From Desmodus rotundus (lineage: Eukaryota; Chordata; Mammalia; Chiroptera; Phyllostomidae), in assembly GCF_022682495.2 (NCBI RefSeq), contig NC_071397.1, positions 16,750,739 through 16,814,738 on the forward strand: 64,000 nucleotides of DNA, written 5' to 3'. The position numbers and the translations under genes were made by a program. Positions 12,193-25,185 of the stretch are shown piece after piece; the stretch's first letter is position 1, and the number at the start of each line of letters is the position of its first letter. Below the pieces are notes generated by a model that saw nothing but the letters and a program-made list of their open reading frames with translations, searched no databases and was not told the DNA's origin.

Positions 12193-12639
12193 CTAGCGTG
12201 AATTAAAAAAATGGGTGTTAAGTTATTTGTTTATTTTGAATCTAATTATTCTTCTCCCATCAGTTATAACTCATCTTCTATTCTCTCCACTTGTTGTCTT
12301 GTCTGTGTGTCTATGGAGGTGTCAGCATTTCACTGACCGGGTGGGTTGGAGGTAGGCACACCCAGAGCTGCTGCCACTAAAATGCCAGCTTAGTGAATTC
12401 ACCTACTTCAGGACTATATGCTATTATTTTAACAAAGATGTGTCCGTGGCCAGAACTTTGCTGCAGATCAGGTTTATCTGCAGCAGAAAACACATTATTT
12501 AGTTATTAGGTTGTCCTACTGGGAGCAATGGCTGACACCCAGAACTTGATGCGCCTGCTTCCGCAGAAGGCCGCCTCCAGCTGCGCAGCAGGGCTGGCCT
12601 AGTAGCCTTCCCTCAAATGAAGAGGGACCCTGGCTCTTC

Positions 12640-12836
12640 TCCTGTGGGTTCGTGCCATGCCCAGTGCTCACACCCACTGCAGCACCTCCATGTTGTTGAG
12701 TTTGCTTTTGTCTTGTTCACATAGGTAGTGAGATCCTTAAGTTAGAGGTATTTTCTGCTTTTTTGGTTCCCTGGCACAGAACCCTTCACACAGGCGCTCA
12801 AGTCATGCTTGTTACATGAAGAAAGAATGCATGGAT
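12640..12836 (+). repeat. L2 LINE 3' relic
   Basis: Contains gtgagatccttaagttagag and ccctggcacagaacccttca and ends with a gaatgcatgg-type terminus, the order of the L2 3' end. Confidence 0.5.
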
Positions 12837-13319
12837 AAGCTCTCCCAAAAGTCAGTGCCGATTTCCTAATTTATATAAAGCGTTTCTAGAAGAACTGAAT
12901 TTTACCAAATGAGGAAGCTGAAGCAGGCTGTGGCAAAAGTGTTACGTAAATGTCACAGGTTGAATTAGAAATTGTTTTCATTTCTCAAATTATTCTACAC
13001 CGCCCATCCCAGAAGGTAATTTCTAAGATTTCACTAGAACATAAATAGATTTAGCCACATGCTAAGATCCTAAAAGAAAGTCAAAAAGAAAAAATAAGAA
13101 GAAAAAGTAAAGCAAAAAAAAAAAATCAATACACATTATGACTGTCCTTCCCCCTTTGGTTTAGTTTTCATGAGAATCTTTAACTGTGGCATTTTGCTGC
13201 AGGCAGATAATTAAATTCTCAAAGAGGAGGGAAATGAGATGAAGGATGTTGGGTTTTCAAAGTGAGGTGTGGCCTGACCATAGCCAAAGCCAATTTACAA
13301 TCCAGCGGCATATTATAAA

Positions 13320-13550
13320 AGGAAACTGCTTTTAGAGTTAAATGGCTTGGGCACTACGGTCAATCAGGTATAAACTGGAAATCTACGTGCACTAGGTATA
13401 TGGACTTGGGCAAATTACTGACTCTCTTCGAGCTTTGATTTCCCTTCATTGTTTTTTTCCAATGGAGACAACAGTAGTATGTATCTCACGTACCTACCTT
13501 GAAACTTAGAGATAAACTATGTAAAGTGTTCAGTAATCATCACCAAGCCC
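13320..13550 (+). repeat. MIR SINE relic
   Basis: Contains ggacttgggcaaattactga, ccaatggagacaacagtagt and ctatgtaaagtgttcagtaa in MIR order. Confidence 0.65.
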
Positions 13551-14544
13551 AACAACATCTACCTGGAGCTCATGTAAGAACCTCAGATGTGCCAGGTTTT
13601 CCATCCTGCACCACGCATTTTAATGTCTAGAGGTTTATCCAGGATATTTGGTCATTAAAAAGACACTCAATACCTTTCACAGTACAAAGCTTTGATACGT
13701 TTTTCTTGTAAGATTAGATGTGTTTGTTCCATCTGTTAATCAATTAAAGGCATGAAAATTGATCAGGGCATTGAGGATAAAAGAACAATTTTTTCCCCAA
13801 GATTTCCCTGGGCAGCATTAACTGAATCTTCAGAAATTTGGGGGGTGGGGGGAACTTCTTCCTCTCTTTGTGCTTGGGATCTTTAGGTTTTTTTCACATG
13901 TAGGTCAGAATTCAAATGGGAACTAATGGACAATCCTCAACTCATACTCTTAGAATCAGAATGGACATGAAGTTCATGTGCTCGGACTTTGAATCCATTT
14001 TCGGAATCTCCTCCATATTTTATCCTGTCCCTTCTTCTGGTCTTGGGGTATTCACATCCTAAACTTCCTGCCTTGTATGACATTTATTTTTACATTTTAA
14101 TCTTTAGCTCTACACATTCATCGAAAGCTTAATTTTCTTCCTGTATCTTCTAGCCATTTGTCCTCGATCATCATGGTTCTCACCTCCCCTGTTTGAAACG
14201 GTGAGTCCCAGAGTCCTAGGAGATCACCCAGCACAATTTGGGCCAACTATTACGCTACATTTAATGAACAGAGATAGGCTACTGGGAGAGAAATGTGAAA
14301 CAAGTGTGAGAAGAAGAGGTAAGTTGGAACCAAGAAACAGCAAAGAGGTAGATGAGCTGGCTGCTCATGGTGCCATGTCAGTATATGCAGGGGATCCCCG
14401 CAGAGCAGGAATGATTTTGAGTGTTTCTAGTTCTGCCGGAGTATCTTTCAGCTTTCATTGGGACATATGGGCTCTGGGAAATGAATTACAAGACCTATAT
14501 CCAGGAGAAATTAATTGATAAATCAGGGTTTTCATTTAATTATT

Positions 14545-14612
14545 CACCCTAACAAATAAAACTGTCTTTCACATAGTAGGTACTCAATAAATATTTGCTG
14601 AATGAATAAGCA
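14545..14612 (+). repeat. L2/MIR-type 3' terminus
   Basis: cacatagtaggtactcaata followed by aatatttgctgaatgaataa, the shared 3' terminus of L2-driven repeats. Confidence 0.6.
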
Positions 14613-15960
14613 AGTGTTAAATGGACCAAAACACTCCAACTGGCCACTTAGTGCTGTTTCTCACCAACGGAGAAGTCCACCCAGAAAACCACAGGAATGT
14701 CAGATTTCTTGTAAACTTATTAATCAAAGGAGATGAGCAGTTTGATCCTGTTATCAGAGCTTGATACCATCACCCTCCATATCAATAGGATATTTGCCAA
14801 GAGGACTAAACACTGATGCTTCATGGTCAGACTTCTCCTGGGCACCTACAAGCAATCTACACTCATAGTGAGCCCTGGTTTAGGAAAATGCTAAGCTTTC
14901 TTTATGAACTTAAATCTCTTATTTTTCGAGGCAAGTTCTCTCAATTAAATCACTTTTACAAATAGGTTTTTTTTTTAAATGTAGACCAAAAGATTTCTAC
15001 TTGTTTATCAACCCATCTGTTTACATTTAATTCCTCCAACCTATATTTTATTACCTTTTTCTTAAGATAGTATGCATACCATCTTAAATATTATGAAAAT
15101 ATTACCTCAATGTTATAATATAATCAATTGGGTAGATATTTCCAGAAATGCTTCTTAATTCCAGCAATGTGGCCCCAAGAATCCTCCTGATCACTTTGAC
15201 TTGATTTAATTATTTCTCACTTTCCATCAGCAACACATTGATAAATCAATTTACAGGATGTAATTTTCCTGGTTTAGTCCTATACACTGTAACTCCAATT
15301 ATTGAAGGAGCCATTTCCCAGACCATACTCCCTAGCTTCATAAGGCCTTTATAAACCTCACCACCTCTTCAAAAATTATAAAGCAACTAAATTCTAACAT
15401 CAATTCAGTTCTATTAGTCTTTAGGACTTTGTACCTTTCTTGTGACACCATTTCCTTCCAACCAGCATCTAGTAGTCTGATGCTAAGCCCTTGATCAACC
15501 AGAGATCCACCATAGCACATGCGGATCCAAGAGTATCCTTTCCTCTTCCTTTGTCCTGCGTTGCTCTGATCCTACCAAGCCGCTCCATCCATCTCAACCA
15601 AGGTTTATTTGGGATGCAGTTTCACAGGTACTCACATGCAGCACCAGCTTGCAGTAATGCAATACAGCTAGAGGAAGTAAAGGTTTACCTCCTCTATTTT
15701 TATCACAGCCAGAAGTGGAAAGACTCATATGGTACATTCTGAAAAGCAAATCAAAATGTAAAAGATCCATCAGTCCCCACTAGGCATGAGGCCTTGTGTT
15801 GACCATCACCACAGGCCAAAATTTCAAATAGCTCCCATCTTTCTAGGACAAATGCCAGCTGTGACAGTGGTGGGCTCTTCTGAAATACACCAAAAGAACA
15901 CCAAGAGTCGAAGAACAACATGAAGAGAATTTACCAACCATAATTACTACAATTTTCACT

Positions 15961-16013
15961 TGCCCTAAATAGCCACCAATTTCTCCGTGCCCTAAATAGC
16001 CACCAATCTCCCT
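15961..16013. repeat. 27-bp tandem repeat, two copies
   Basis: tgccctaaatagccaccaat occurs exactly at 15961-15980 and 15988-16007, each followed by a similar CT-rich stretch. Confidence 0.9.
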
Positions 16014-18404
16014 CTCTTTACTGTTAATGAAGCAAAGGAGCACAAAAGTATTTCTAATTTGGAGGAGCCAAGGGAGTCTGCATGGGCCATTAGCAGCAAA
16101 GAGCTTCATTACTAGGGGAAGAAGTCTCTCCCTGAACTTCTCATGGCTTTATGTGCAAGAAATCAGGAGGCAACCAGTCCATTTGAAATGTTAACCCTTA
16201 GCTCTGCACCAGCACCAGCTCCTGTATACAATCAGAAGGACAAAAGAACTCTAAGACTTTCCTTCTCTTTTCCTGTTACATAGGGTGCCTTAATTTTTGT
16301 TCTTTTTAAAAATAACCAACCCTGTTTTAACTGAGCAGGACTTTCCTTTAGAAATCCAGCACTATCACTTATAAAACTTCCAGCCTGTGCACCAAATTAC
16401 AATCCTAGTCACGTAAACAGTTACGTTATTTAGTGCCCATCTAGTATGTGGAGCTGTTGAATGTATACTGCCCACCAAGGATTTGTTAGGCAATCAGCAA
16501 TACCAATGAGAGCGAATATTAACACCCTGGTTTGTGTTCACCATTAGCTTACTTTTCCTGAGGGTCCATATCTCTGTGTATGAAGACAAACACTGCATTG
16601 AGCTCTAAATGCTCTCAATTCAGAACAATTGTGAAATAAACACTTTCTAATTACACATCTCCTAAGCCAGACACATCATAACAACTAGTCGCAAATGGTG
16701 CTGCTAGCACATACCGGATATTAGCGTTTGCTGCTGTTGCTCTCATCTTTTACTTCACAAAGAGGACAAAATTGAAATTTGGAGCACAGCCAACACGTGT
16801 TTCTGTGGCAGAGTCTGGCTTGAGCATCTTTTAAAAAGGCACCGGGCTCATAACAAGTTCTTGTCAGAAAGCCACTGGTTTACCCACAGACCTGCCACCA
16901 TCCAGTAATATTTTACATGTACCAACAAGCTTTTGTAATATGCCCTTCTTGATTGAGATACACTTAATATTTCTCCTTCTGAAGAAGAAAACCTAGAAAG
17001 AAGAAAGAAGCCACAGCATTCAGTCTTTCCCCTAAACTCTTGATAATCCTTAAATTCACATAAAGACAGGTAGGGTAGGCAAAAAGGCAAAAGTCATATG
17101 TCTTAATAATTTTTGTGTTTCTGGCAGGCACATCCCAAGATCACTTCTCCATGACTTTGCAGGTACGTGTATGTCTGTCTATTATTTTTCAGAGTTGGCT
17201 AAAGAATAATAGTTTATTGTAGAGAAGCCCAAGAATACAGCTACCACCTCCTCAAAGGTAGTGTCTACAGTTTGTGCAACACATTTAGGATGAGATCCTA
17301 TTTTAATCTGTGAAAAGAAGCAACAGATATCTATCATCCTACCAAACAAGATCCTTCATACGCCATTGCATCTCTTCTCTTGATATGTTGAATCTAGTTT
17401 GAATGGCTGCCTCAGAACACGAGAAGACCACTGTTGGAGCTACGCAACCAGACAGTAGAAAACTACTTGTCAAGGATATTGAAAAACAATTTTATGCATC
17501 AGGTAGGGAGTTAGAGTAAGAAGCTTGTCTTTACACAGAACATACACATACACACTATATACACACCTGGTGCCATGGTGGAGCTGACTGACACCAGCTC
17601 ACAAGTTCATTGTCAGCCCCTCTTTCCAAAGCCGTGTTCAGTGATATAGTTGGGTGGTATTCGTCAGTTTGGGGGCTCATTAGTATTTTTAGATCTTTTT
17701 CTACTCTACTTCTGTAACTTCTGCTGATGAGAGGATAATGCATGTTGGAATTTTTCTTTTTTTTTTTTTTATCTCACATGGGTATTCTTTTGTTTGGGTT
17801 TTGTTTTTGAGGACTGAAAGGGTACCATTAGTGATGCTATACCTATTTGTCCCTAGGAAGGAGAGTTAGGCAATTATGAAAGGAAAAGGCAGGCCAGAAT
17901 TTCCATTGGAACTCTTCTTTTGCATCCCAGAGGCAGGGGGTGCTTCATACTTTGAACACTGACACATTAAGAGCAGTTACATGGGTAAAAACTGAACGCA
18001 AGCACTACAGGAGAGGATATTAAGCAAGATCTAAGAATCAAGGTGATCAACAAGAACAATTAACCTTTTCTTTTCTTTTCCAGGAGAAGGAGGAAGGAAG
18101 AAACAGGCAGTATCAGGTAACAATGAATCAGAGACTATGTGTCCTGAATGACTCCAGATTCTATGACTACCTGGGAGGTTTTGCTGGATTAGTACAACAC
18201 GATGGAAACATTGGAAAGTATTTGCTATTTTTCACAAGTTGGATTAAAGTTACATTTGAGCAAACTTAATCCCCTTTCCAGGCATTGGTTTATCAGAAAC
18301 ATGATAATTTATAGTATTTTATTCAGTTAGGAGTATGTTTTTATATGCTGTTTTGTACAATAAATCACCAATGTAAAATAGAGACTTCTTAAAGACAACA
18401 TATA

Positions 18405-18540
18405 TTGAGCACTTCCTGCATACATGCCAGGCAATTACCCTGTGAGATAAATATCATCATGTCCATTTTAATGATATGAGAACTCAAGCAAAAAGAGGTA
18501 CAATAGCTTGTCCAAAGGAATGCACCTAAGATGTTGGAAG
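18405..18540 (-). repeat. MIR SINE relic
   Basis: Antisense MIR: attgagcacttcctgcatac, atgccaggcaattaccctgt and gatatgagaactcaagcaaa. Confidence 0.6.
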
Positions 18541-18999
18541 GGCGATCTTTGTCCTATATACCTACAAATGATTCTTAATTAATTTTCTATTCTTCAGATT
18601 AAAAAAAATAATTTCAAATAGATGCATATGTCCTGGCTTTAATTTATGAATATCCTATAAAAACTCAGGAAGACTGGTTGGCCAACCAATAACACCTTTT
18701 AAACACTTTTAATTTTCCCCACACTTAATCCAGTCAGTAATTGAAAAACAGATGAAGGTTTGATTTACTGTCATCTGAATAAGTCTATGACAATTGAAGG
18801 ACCTACTGAGTATTTTAGACCAACAAAATAGCAATAATAATACTAATTTGTAGATGGTAATTTTGAAGGTTGACTTCACAATTCTATGTATCAATATTTC
18901 CAGGGCAAGAAAACAGTTTTAAGTATAGGCAAACTGCCAATTCAATAGAGGTGGGTTAGGGTTGGGGCAGGGGCAGAACGGAGAAAGAAATCAACTGTT

Positions 19000-19826
19000 T
19001 GTTGGGAACCACCCTGCCTGGTTTCAGAAGCTGTGGGCCCCCAAGGCTAAGGCTGAGTGAGAGACCTTGGGACCCTAAGCCACTAAGGAGACAAAGCTTA
19101 TCTCCCTGGCAGAAGCACCACCTCTGCCCACTTTACTTCACCCTGCTTGGCCCCCAGTGCATGACCAGTTAGCCAATGACGGGTAAGATTCCTCACGTGG
19201 GGGACGACCTAAGACAGTCATGGTCACAAAGAGGCCCTCAGGGAAGGACTTGGGGGACTATAGAAAAAGGGGGTGATGGACCCTCAGCCCTCAGCTTTGA
19301 CATCGTCTGAGTCCTCATTCTGTCTGCAAGAAGTCTCCTGGTCTCTTGGCTGCCTTACTTCCCCTGCCTGCCTTAAGCCTGAAACAATACCAGAGGTGGG
19401 TACAGCCCTGTGATAGAAAGGGCAGATTCCCTGGAGTGATCAGGCCTAAGAAGAATGCATAAAATCCTGTGAAACCTGCTTTGCTAATACTCTCAATTTA
19501 AATGATAAGGGTCCAAGCCTGAAATGAGCTTGTTTCCCCAAAGTTTTATGGCCCTTTAGCTATCTGACCCTGACTCTAAATAAGCTCTCATAGTTCTTTG
19601 AATGTTATCTATTGTTTGATCCTTACCACCTGACAATGATTCAGCTTTACATATAGACCTTGCATTCCTATGCAAATTAAACCCAATAAAAGCCCACTGA
19701 GAACAGGTTTCTGGCCCTTCTCCTTTGAGAGATCAGCCACCTTTCCTCCCCACTCAGATCATGTCTTGGTAGACTTATTCTCATCTGTGGGGGACGATGG
19801 GGCTCAGTGGGCAAAGCTCCCCCACA
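19000..19826 (+). mobile_element. Solo LTR of an endogenous retrovirus (class II-like)
   Basis: An 827-bp sequence that starts TGTTGGGAACC and ends CCCCCACA, flanked by the exact 6-bp duplication actgtt (18994-18999 and 19827-19832). It has a polyadenylation signal aataaa (19685-19690) in plus orientation. The 6-bp duplication and TG...CA ends suit a betaretrovirus-like (class II) element. No internal retroviral genes remain, so this is a recombined solo LTR. It has no coding capacity. Confidence 0.82.
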
Positions 19827-20394
19827 ACTGTTAAAATAAACCCGGTAAACAGATAGTCCCTGGAAACAAAAGCCCACAACACATCATGAAAGGACATTCT
19901 TAAGTATTAGATGTTCCAAGGAATTTTAGAAATAAAGGCTAGGGACAGCACTTTAATCCTGGGTCCTCTGAACAGACATTGAGTGCCAGGAGCTCATCAC
20001 AGACAGGTTCTACAGGAGAAATGAGTGGTAAGGGCCCTGGAGGAAGATTTTAGAGAGTCCGCAATTTCTTTTACTTATACTCATTTATTCAATACCAATT
20101 ATATTGAGTCACTATGTTTCAACATAGTATCAGATACTATAATACAAACACACACATGCAAAAGAAAAAACCCTATTTTTGCCTTACATACCATGTACAA
20201 GAAGAGATGGACGATATTGAAGCTATGTAGGTGCTATGAGTATTGGTTAGTGCAAGTGTGTGGAGCCAGCATACAGCAGGGATACCAAAACCTGTACAGA
20301 AAAATCAGACAAGCTTACCAGAGAAAACGACCTTCATGCTGAGTTCATTGGAAGATAAAGATTATGAATTGTAAGGCACAAAGAAGTTGAGTGT

Positions 20395-21470
20395 GGCTGA
20401 GACATAAAGTGCAAGGAAGTGGGGCAGAGTGTTGAGAGATGATGCTAGAATTATAAATAGGGAAAAGGTCATAAAAGGCCCATGAGATATTAAGAATATT
20501 GGACTTTTTTCCACAGGCATTGGCAAATCTTAAAAACTTTCAAGCAAGGGAATGAATGAATAGCAAGACCAGATCTTCAGTTATAAAGTTCAAGGATGGG
20601 AGCACAGTAAGGTGGCAAGCTAAGAGGCTGTTATGATTAGGCAAGTGAGAGAGATGGTAGCCTGGACTAGAGGGTGCAATTTGAGAAGGAGAGAAGTGGA
20701 AAGACTCAAGGTGAATTTTTGGAGGAGGTGAAATGGGCGGGACTTGATAGGTGATGGATGTGTGAAATAAGAAGATGAGTCAACTCCATGTTTCTGGTTT
20801 AGACAATTGAGGAATTTCCTGGAACCCCCAGCAGGGAACAGGTCTGTAGACAGAGTTTTGGCAAATCCAGTGCTAGATGTCTAATGTACATTCTAGTGAA
20901 AGTACTGAAGGAATTGCTGCTCAACAAAAATAGAATTCAAGCCATTAATGTAAGCCAAAGACACGACCATGATGTAAGCCATAACCTTAAGTTTTATGGT
21001 AGCTATATTAAAAAGTAAAAAGAAATGGTAAAATTAGTTATGATAATATATTTAACCCAATGTATCCAAAATATTATCACTTAAACATAATATAAACAAA
21101 TTATTAAGATATTTTACATTCTTTTCTTCATAGCAAATCTTAGAAATATGGTGCATAATTTGCCATTTACATCACATCTCGATTTTGGGTGAACCATATT
21201 TCAAGTGGTCAGTAGCTACATGTGAATAGTGGCTACAGTATTGGGCAGTGAAGATCCTGAGGGCAATGGGTCTGGAGCTCAGTAGAGCTGTGTAGACTAA
21301 AGGAAGAAAATCTGAAAGCATCAGTGAATGTGAACCAAAGTGGTGAAATAACCCAGATCATCTGGAAAGAGGATGACTTCAGAGAAAGGGAGCTCCTCAC
21401 AGAACCCTGAGAAACACTAGTACTTAAGGGACAAGGAGAGGAACTTACAAAGGAGATCCGGAAGGAGCAC
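20395..21470 (+). repeat. Ancient interspersed repeat with an inserted MITE
   Basis: Both flanks resemble one old mammalian repeat that I recognise but cannot name (features: ggtcataaaaggcccatgag, aagactcaaggtgaattttt, caatgggtctggagctcagt, ccctgagaaacactagtact). It is interrupted at about 20910-21249. Confidence 0.45.
20910..21249 (+). mobile_element. Old MITE-like insert inside the ancient repeat
   Basis: It begins attgctgctcaacaaaaata and ends gtggctacagtattgggcag; the ends look like degraded inverted repeats of a hAT-type element (ctgtccaata/tattggacag). The middle ttaacccaatgtatccaaaa fits the same family. Confidence 0.5.
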
Positions 21471-22544
21471 ACAAAAATTTATTGGGAATGTTATGCTTGT
21501 TCCATGTAATTATCTCTATACAAAAGAAAACATTTGTCTAAATTTGGGGGTGGATAAAGCCAAGCACTATGTTAGGTATGTCACCATTATGAGACCCCTG
21601 GGGAGAACAAATCAGTGACATATTTTTCTGAAACAAGGTCCGGCCATACATTGGTAGGGCCAACACCACCCCTGTCTTATCAGGAAGGATGGGCTTGATA
21701 GATGAGATTGGTAGAAAGAGAAGCTGAGAAAAGTACACTACCCAGAATATTTGTGGCTTCTATAGAAGGCCTGTTTTTAGAACTGGTGAGTGAGAGAGGA
21801 AACAATATAAGCAGCTTTCATGCAGATGAAACATGTTGTCATTTTAACAAACATAAAGCGAGACTCTGCCTTACAGAGATTAGAAATTTTTTCTTCCACT
21901 AAATATAATATTATGACCAACTTCAAATATCTACATGCCTCTGTCAACCCAACTGCTAAGGTAGAGTCAGAGGAAGCTATAGAACAGGAAGTGCCGCAAA
22001 TGTGGGGACCCATCAGACTTAAATAAGGTAGTGAGGGACAGAACAGAGGGTTGCCAATGTCAAAAAAAGAAGTTAGAGTGAAATTGGACCATAAAGAGGG
22101 CCTTTCAAGGAAAAAAATTCCACTCCATCTACTTGGTTGTTAGCAAAAGGGGAACGTGGTGCCTTGTTTATGCAGCTACGCAAAGCCACATGTCCAGCCC
22201 TCTGGGACCTCTTGCTGAAGGAGGGGGGGTAAGAGTCCAAAGTAAAGGCAGCAGGGTACTTGTGCCATATCAGATCTCCATCAACATGCACCCCCAAAAG
22301 ATCATGACTGTGAGAGCTTTGTAAATCAACTCTTAGGGTGCTTGCTCCAGGGCAAATAGCACAATAAATTAATTCTTTCTCCCTGAAATGCAGCAAAGTT
22401 TGTATCTATGCAGAATTCAAATTGCTCATTAGCTCTGACATGTTCCTAATGAGGTTATAATGCTCTGGGACAAAGATCAAGTCACTGAGCACAAATTGCT
22501 AGGGATAGGATCATAGAAAGTTAAAGTTAGAAGGATCTCAGAGC

Positions 22545-22685
22545 AGTGCTTCTCAAACTCGAATATAAATCACCTGGGGGTTCTGATTCAGGATGTCTGG
22601 GGTGGAGTCTTCGATTCCTCCTTTCTAACAAAAGCCCAGGTGATACTGGTGCACTTTAACCAGCAAACCCCTGGAGACCACCTAA
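22545..22685 (+). mobile_element. MER5A-like hAT-Charlie relic
   Basis: Contains agtgcttctcaaactcgaat, gttctgattcaggatgtctg and tctaacaaaagcccaggtga, in the order of a MER5A-type MITE. Confidence 0.65.
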
Positions 22686-24394
22686 GCCAATCATCTTATC
22701 CCAGGGAAGAAGACTCTAGGGTCAAGAGACTCATAACTGGGAGCACACTGAGACTTCCCTGCGGCTAATTTGGGATAGTTGAGCATTTGTCCATAGACCT
22801 GTGGGTCAATCAAAAAAAATTTAAGTAGAAGCATAGAGATAGAGTGACCAAATATCCTGGTTTTCTCAAGACTGAAGGGGTTTCTGGAACATGAGATTTT
22901 TCTCTTTTTAAAACCAGGAAATCTCCAGACAAACCAAGATAAGGTTTTCACCCTACTAGGAGCCTTCTGAATCTACTTACAATATGGTTGCAGGATTATT
23001 ATCTTTTTGACCAGGTATCAATCCCTAAGTGCTGGGGTGATGGCCTGCTGCTAAGGTAAGCACCTAAGTACCCTGTCCTAAAGATCTCCAGGAACAGAAG
23101 CTCAGACAAGACTATTTCTGCAGAGCTTTCTAACACCACCTCTAAGTGCCTCTCTGAGAGACAGTCTCCCAATAGATCTTAAAATAAGGCATAAAAAAGG
23201 AGTGTGAAGAACACAGAAAAATAAATATAATGCAAGCACAAAATGTTCTTTTTAACCACACAAATCTATTTTAAGTTTCATTATTTAAAAAAAAGCATGT
23301 AAGAAATAAGCCACTTTTATAAATCTGAAAACTCTCCTTAAAAACAACTTTATTAAAAAAAATCAATAAAATAATAATAAAAAATCAAGATGCATCTGTG
23401 AGGGGTTTTTAAAAACATCACACTCTGCACTATCAAAATGATTAAAATGAAAATATATCCGTCCACATTGCTGTTTTACTCACTGGGATTGGGCCAGTTA
23501 ACATTAGATAGAATAATAAACAGTCTGGATGGCAAAAGTGAAAAAAATCTCCAGACTATTTGATGCTAGCAATGTATTACTAAAGCTCTTAAAACCGAAT
23601 TTCAAGATACTGATCCATATGCATTCAAAACGCAGACTTGGTGCAATCCTGACCTCTCACTCTCTGAAGTTTACTGGTTTAAAAAAGATGGCAACAGACT
23701 GTAGCTGAATCACTTGACTTAGTATTCATGAAGTTAAGACACTTAAGACAAAGGAAGGAAAGAACTGTGGCTAAGTCTATTCAATGCATTTAAAATAGGT
23801 AAAAGAGAGACCCTAGACACTGAGCAATCATTACCTGGAAATTAGAGAGGGCAGACGCAATCCTATTATGCATTAAAAACGGCCCAGCTGCTAAGTTAAT
23901 GGTAGCTTGACTAGCATAACCAAGGAGTCCTTGCTCCAATATTAATAGGAAATGTATCGTACACATCCAATAGTTCATGAAATTAACAAGGAAAATGAAC
24001 TGGCATGAAACAACTCTGCAAGTAATAGGAAGGCGTCATCAATTGCTTCCCTGGAGCACACTGAACACTTAAAAAGAGCTGGGGGAGAGTAAATGTATAC
24101 AAATGAGAATGGACATTATTGGAATTTTTAATAATACTTTTAATTTAAATACATTTCAAGTTCTCTGCTGGTTGCAAGTCTTCTCAAGAGAAAGCTATTA
24201 GCTCAAAATGTCAATAAGAGGTCATGGATGAGTTCTGGTCCAGTGATATTGAAAGTTAGCTGCCATTTGAATCCGCCTGAAACTACCATAAACTTATGAT
24301 TTGACAGCTGTCAAAATTATTCCCACATCATTTGTGTAGAACTAAATACTTTAAATACAATCTAGAAAACAAGTCCCTTTTTATAAATGTCAAC

Positions 24395-24427
24395 GTCACT
24401 TCTCAGCCTTTTGGCTAAGGTCAAGTG
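24395..24427 (+). pseudogene. U2 snRNA 5' fragment
   Basis: cttctcagccttttggctaa followed by ggtcaagtg matches the first 33 bases of U2 snRNA with about four changes, two of them CpG to CpA. It is cut off after 33 bases and has no A tail. The flanks taaatgtcaac (24384-24394) and taaacctcaac (24430-24440) suggest a target duplication with two changes. Too short to be functional. Confidence 0.75.
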
Positions 24428-24500
24428 CATAAACCTCAACACCCTGCATGTTATATGCACGCTCATTAGCAAACTGAAAAGTAAAGTTAATTTAACTTAC

Positions 24501-24747
24501 AGTCTAATAGACATACGATGTAAGAGAACATCTTCCCCGCAGACACTGCCAGGGACGCCCTGACTGAATCTGGCATTGACCAAACAAGAGGCTGGGAGGG
24601 TTTCCATAGAAGCAAGAATGTGACTTCCATTTTTCCCAGACAGAGACCCATCCAAGTCTTCCAAAATCGCTGCATGAGCAAATGGAAATGCTACTAAGTT
24701 TGGAGAGTTTGTAAACTTCAACTGGTTGGTCTTCACAGTAAATCCAC
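24501..24747 (-). CDS. PKHD1: PKHD1 exon 48
   Basis: The longest exon here, 247 nt. The acceptor is ccatttcatag and the donor AGACT|gtaagt. Coding runs [55 protein letters not shown] and ends with two bases of a Leu codon. It has an NGS sequon. Three long open frames overlap here; only this one matches fibrocystin and joins exons 47 and 49 in phase. Confidence 0.96.
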
Positions 24748-24979
24748 CTATGAAATGGAAGACAGGGTGTTACGCATGGCACAAAAGACTATTATAACAA
24801 ATGGCAACTGAATTCACTGGGATGTTTCCAGCACTTTAAATTACATATTTACACAATTTCACAACTCATTTATTCAAGAAAAAAAGTGAGTGCTTCCTGT
24901 ACGCCAGGCTCTGTGGTACGTCCTGGTGACGCAGTGGGAAGCAAGAGCAGTACCGACACTGCCTTCTGTAGTGCAGTCT

Positions 24980-25185
24980 GTATTCCAGGGCAGCAATTCT
25001 CCACCAGGGGTCACTTGGCCCTGTTTGGAATTGCTTGGGGCTGTCACAGCTGGGTGGATGGCAGTGCTGTTGACATCTGGTGGGTAGACATAGGGATGCT
25101 GATAAACATCCTCAACGCACATGACAGTCCCCACAACAAAAATCTATCCAGCCCAAATACTAATAGTGCCAAGGAGGAGAAACTG
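24980..25185 (+). mobile_element. MER20-like hAT-Charlie relic
   Basis: Contains gcagcaattctccaccaggg, ggctgtcacagctgggtgga, atctggtgggtagacatagg and ctatccagcccaaatactaa, in the order of the MER20-type consensus. Family name from memory. Confidence 0.65.

Larger units (their letters stand above)
12193..24500 (-). other. PKHD1: PKHD1 intron 48
   Basis: The largest complete intron here, 12.3 kb. It contains L2 and MIR relics (12640-14612, 18405-18540), a 27-bp minisatellite (15961-16013), a solo LTR (19000-19826), nested ancient repeats (20395-21470), a MER5A-like relic (22545-22685) and a U2 snRNA fragment (24395-24427). The stretches 14620-15950, 16020-18400 and 22700-24390 show nothing I can name. 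Confidence 0.9.
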
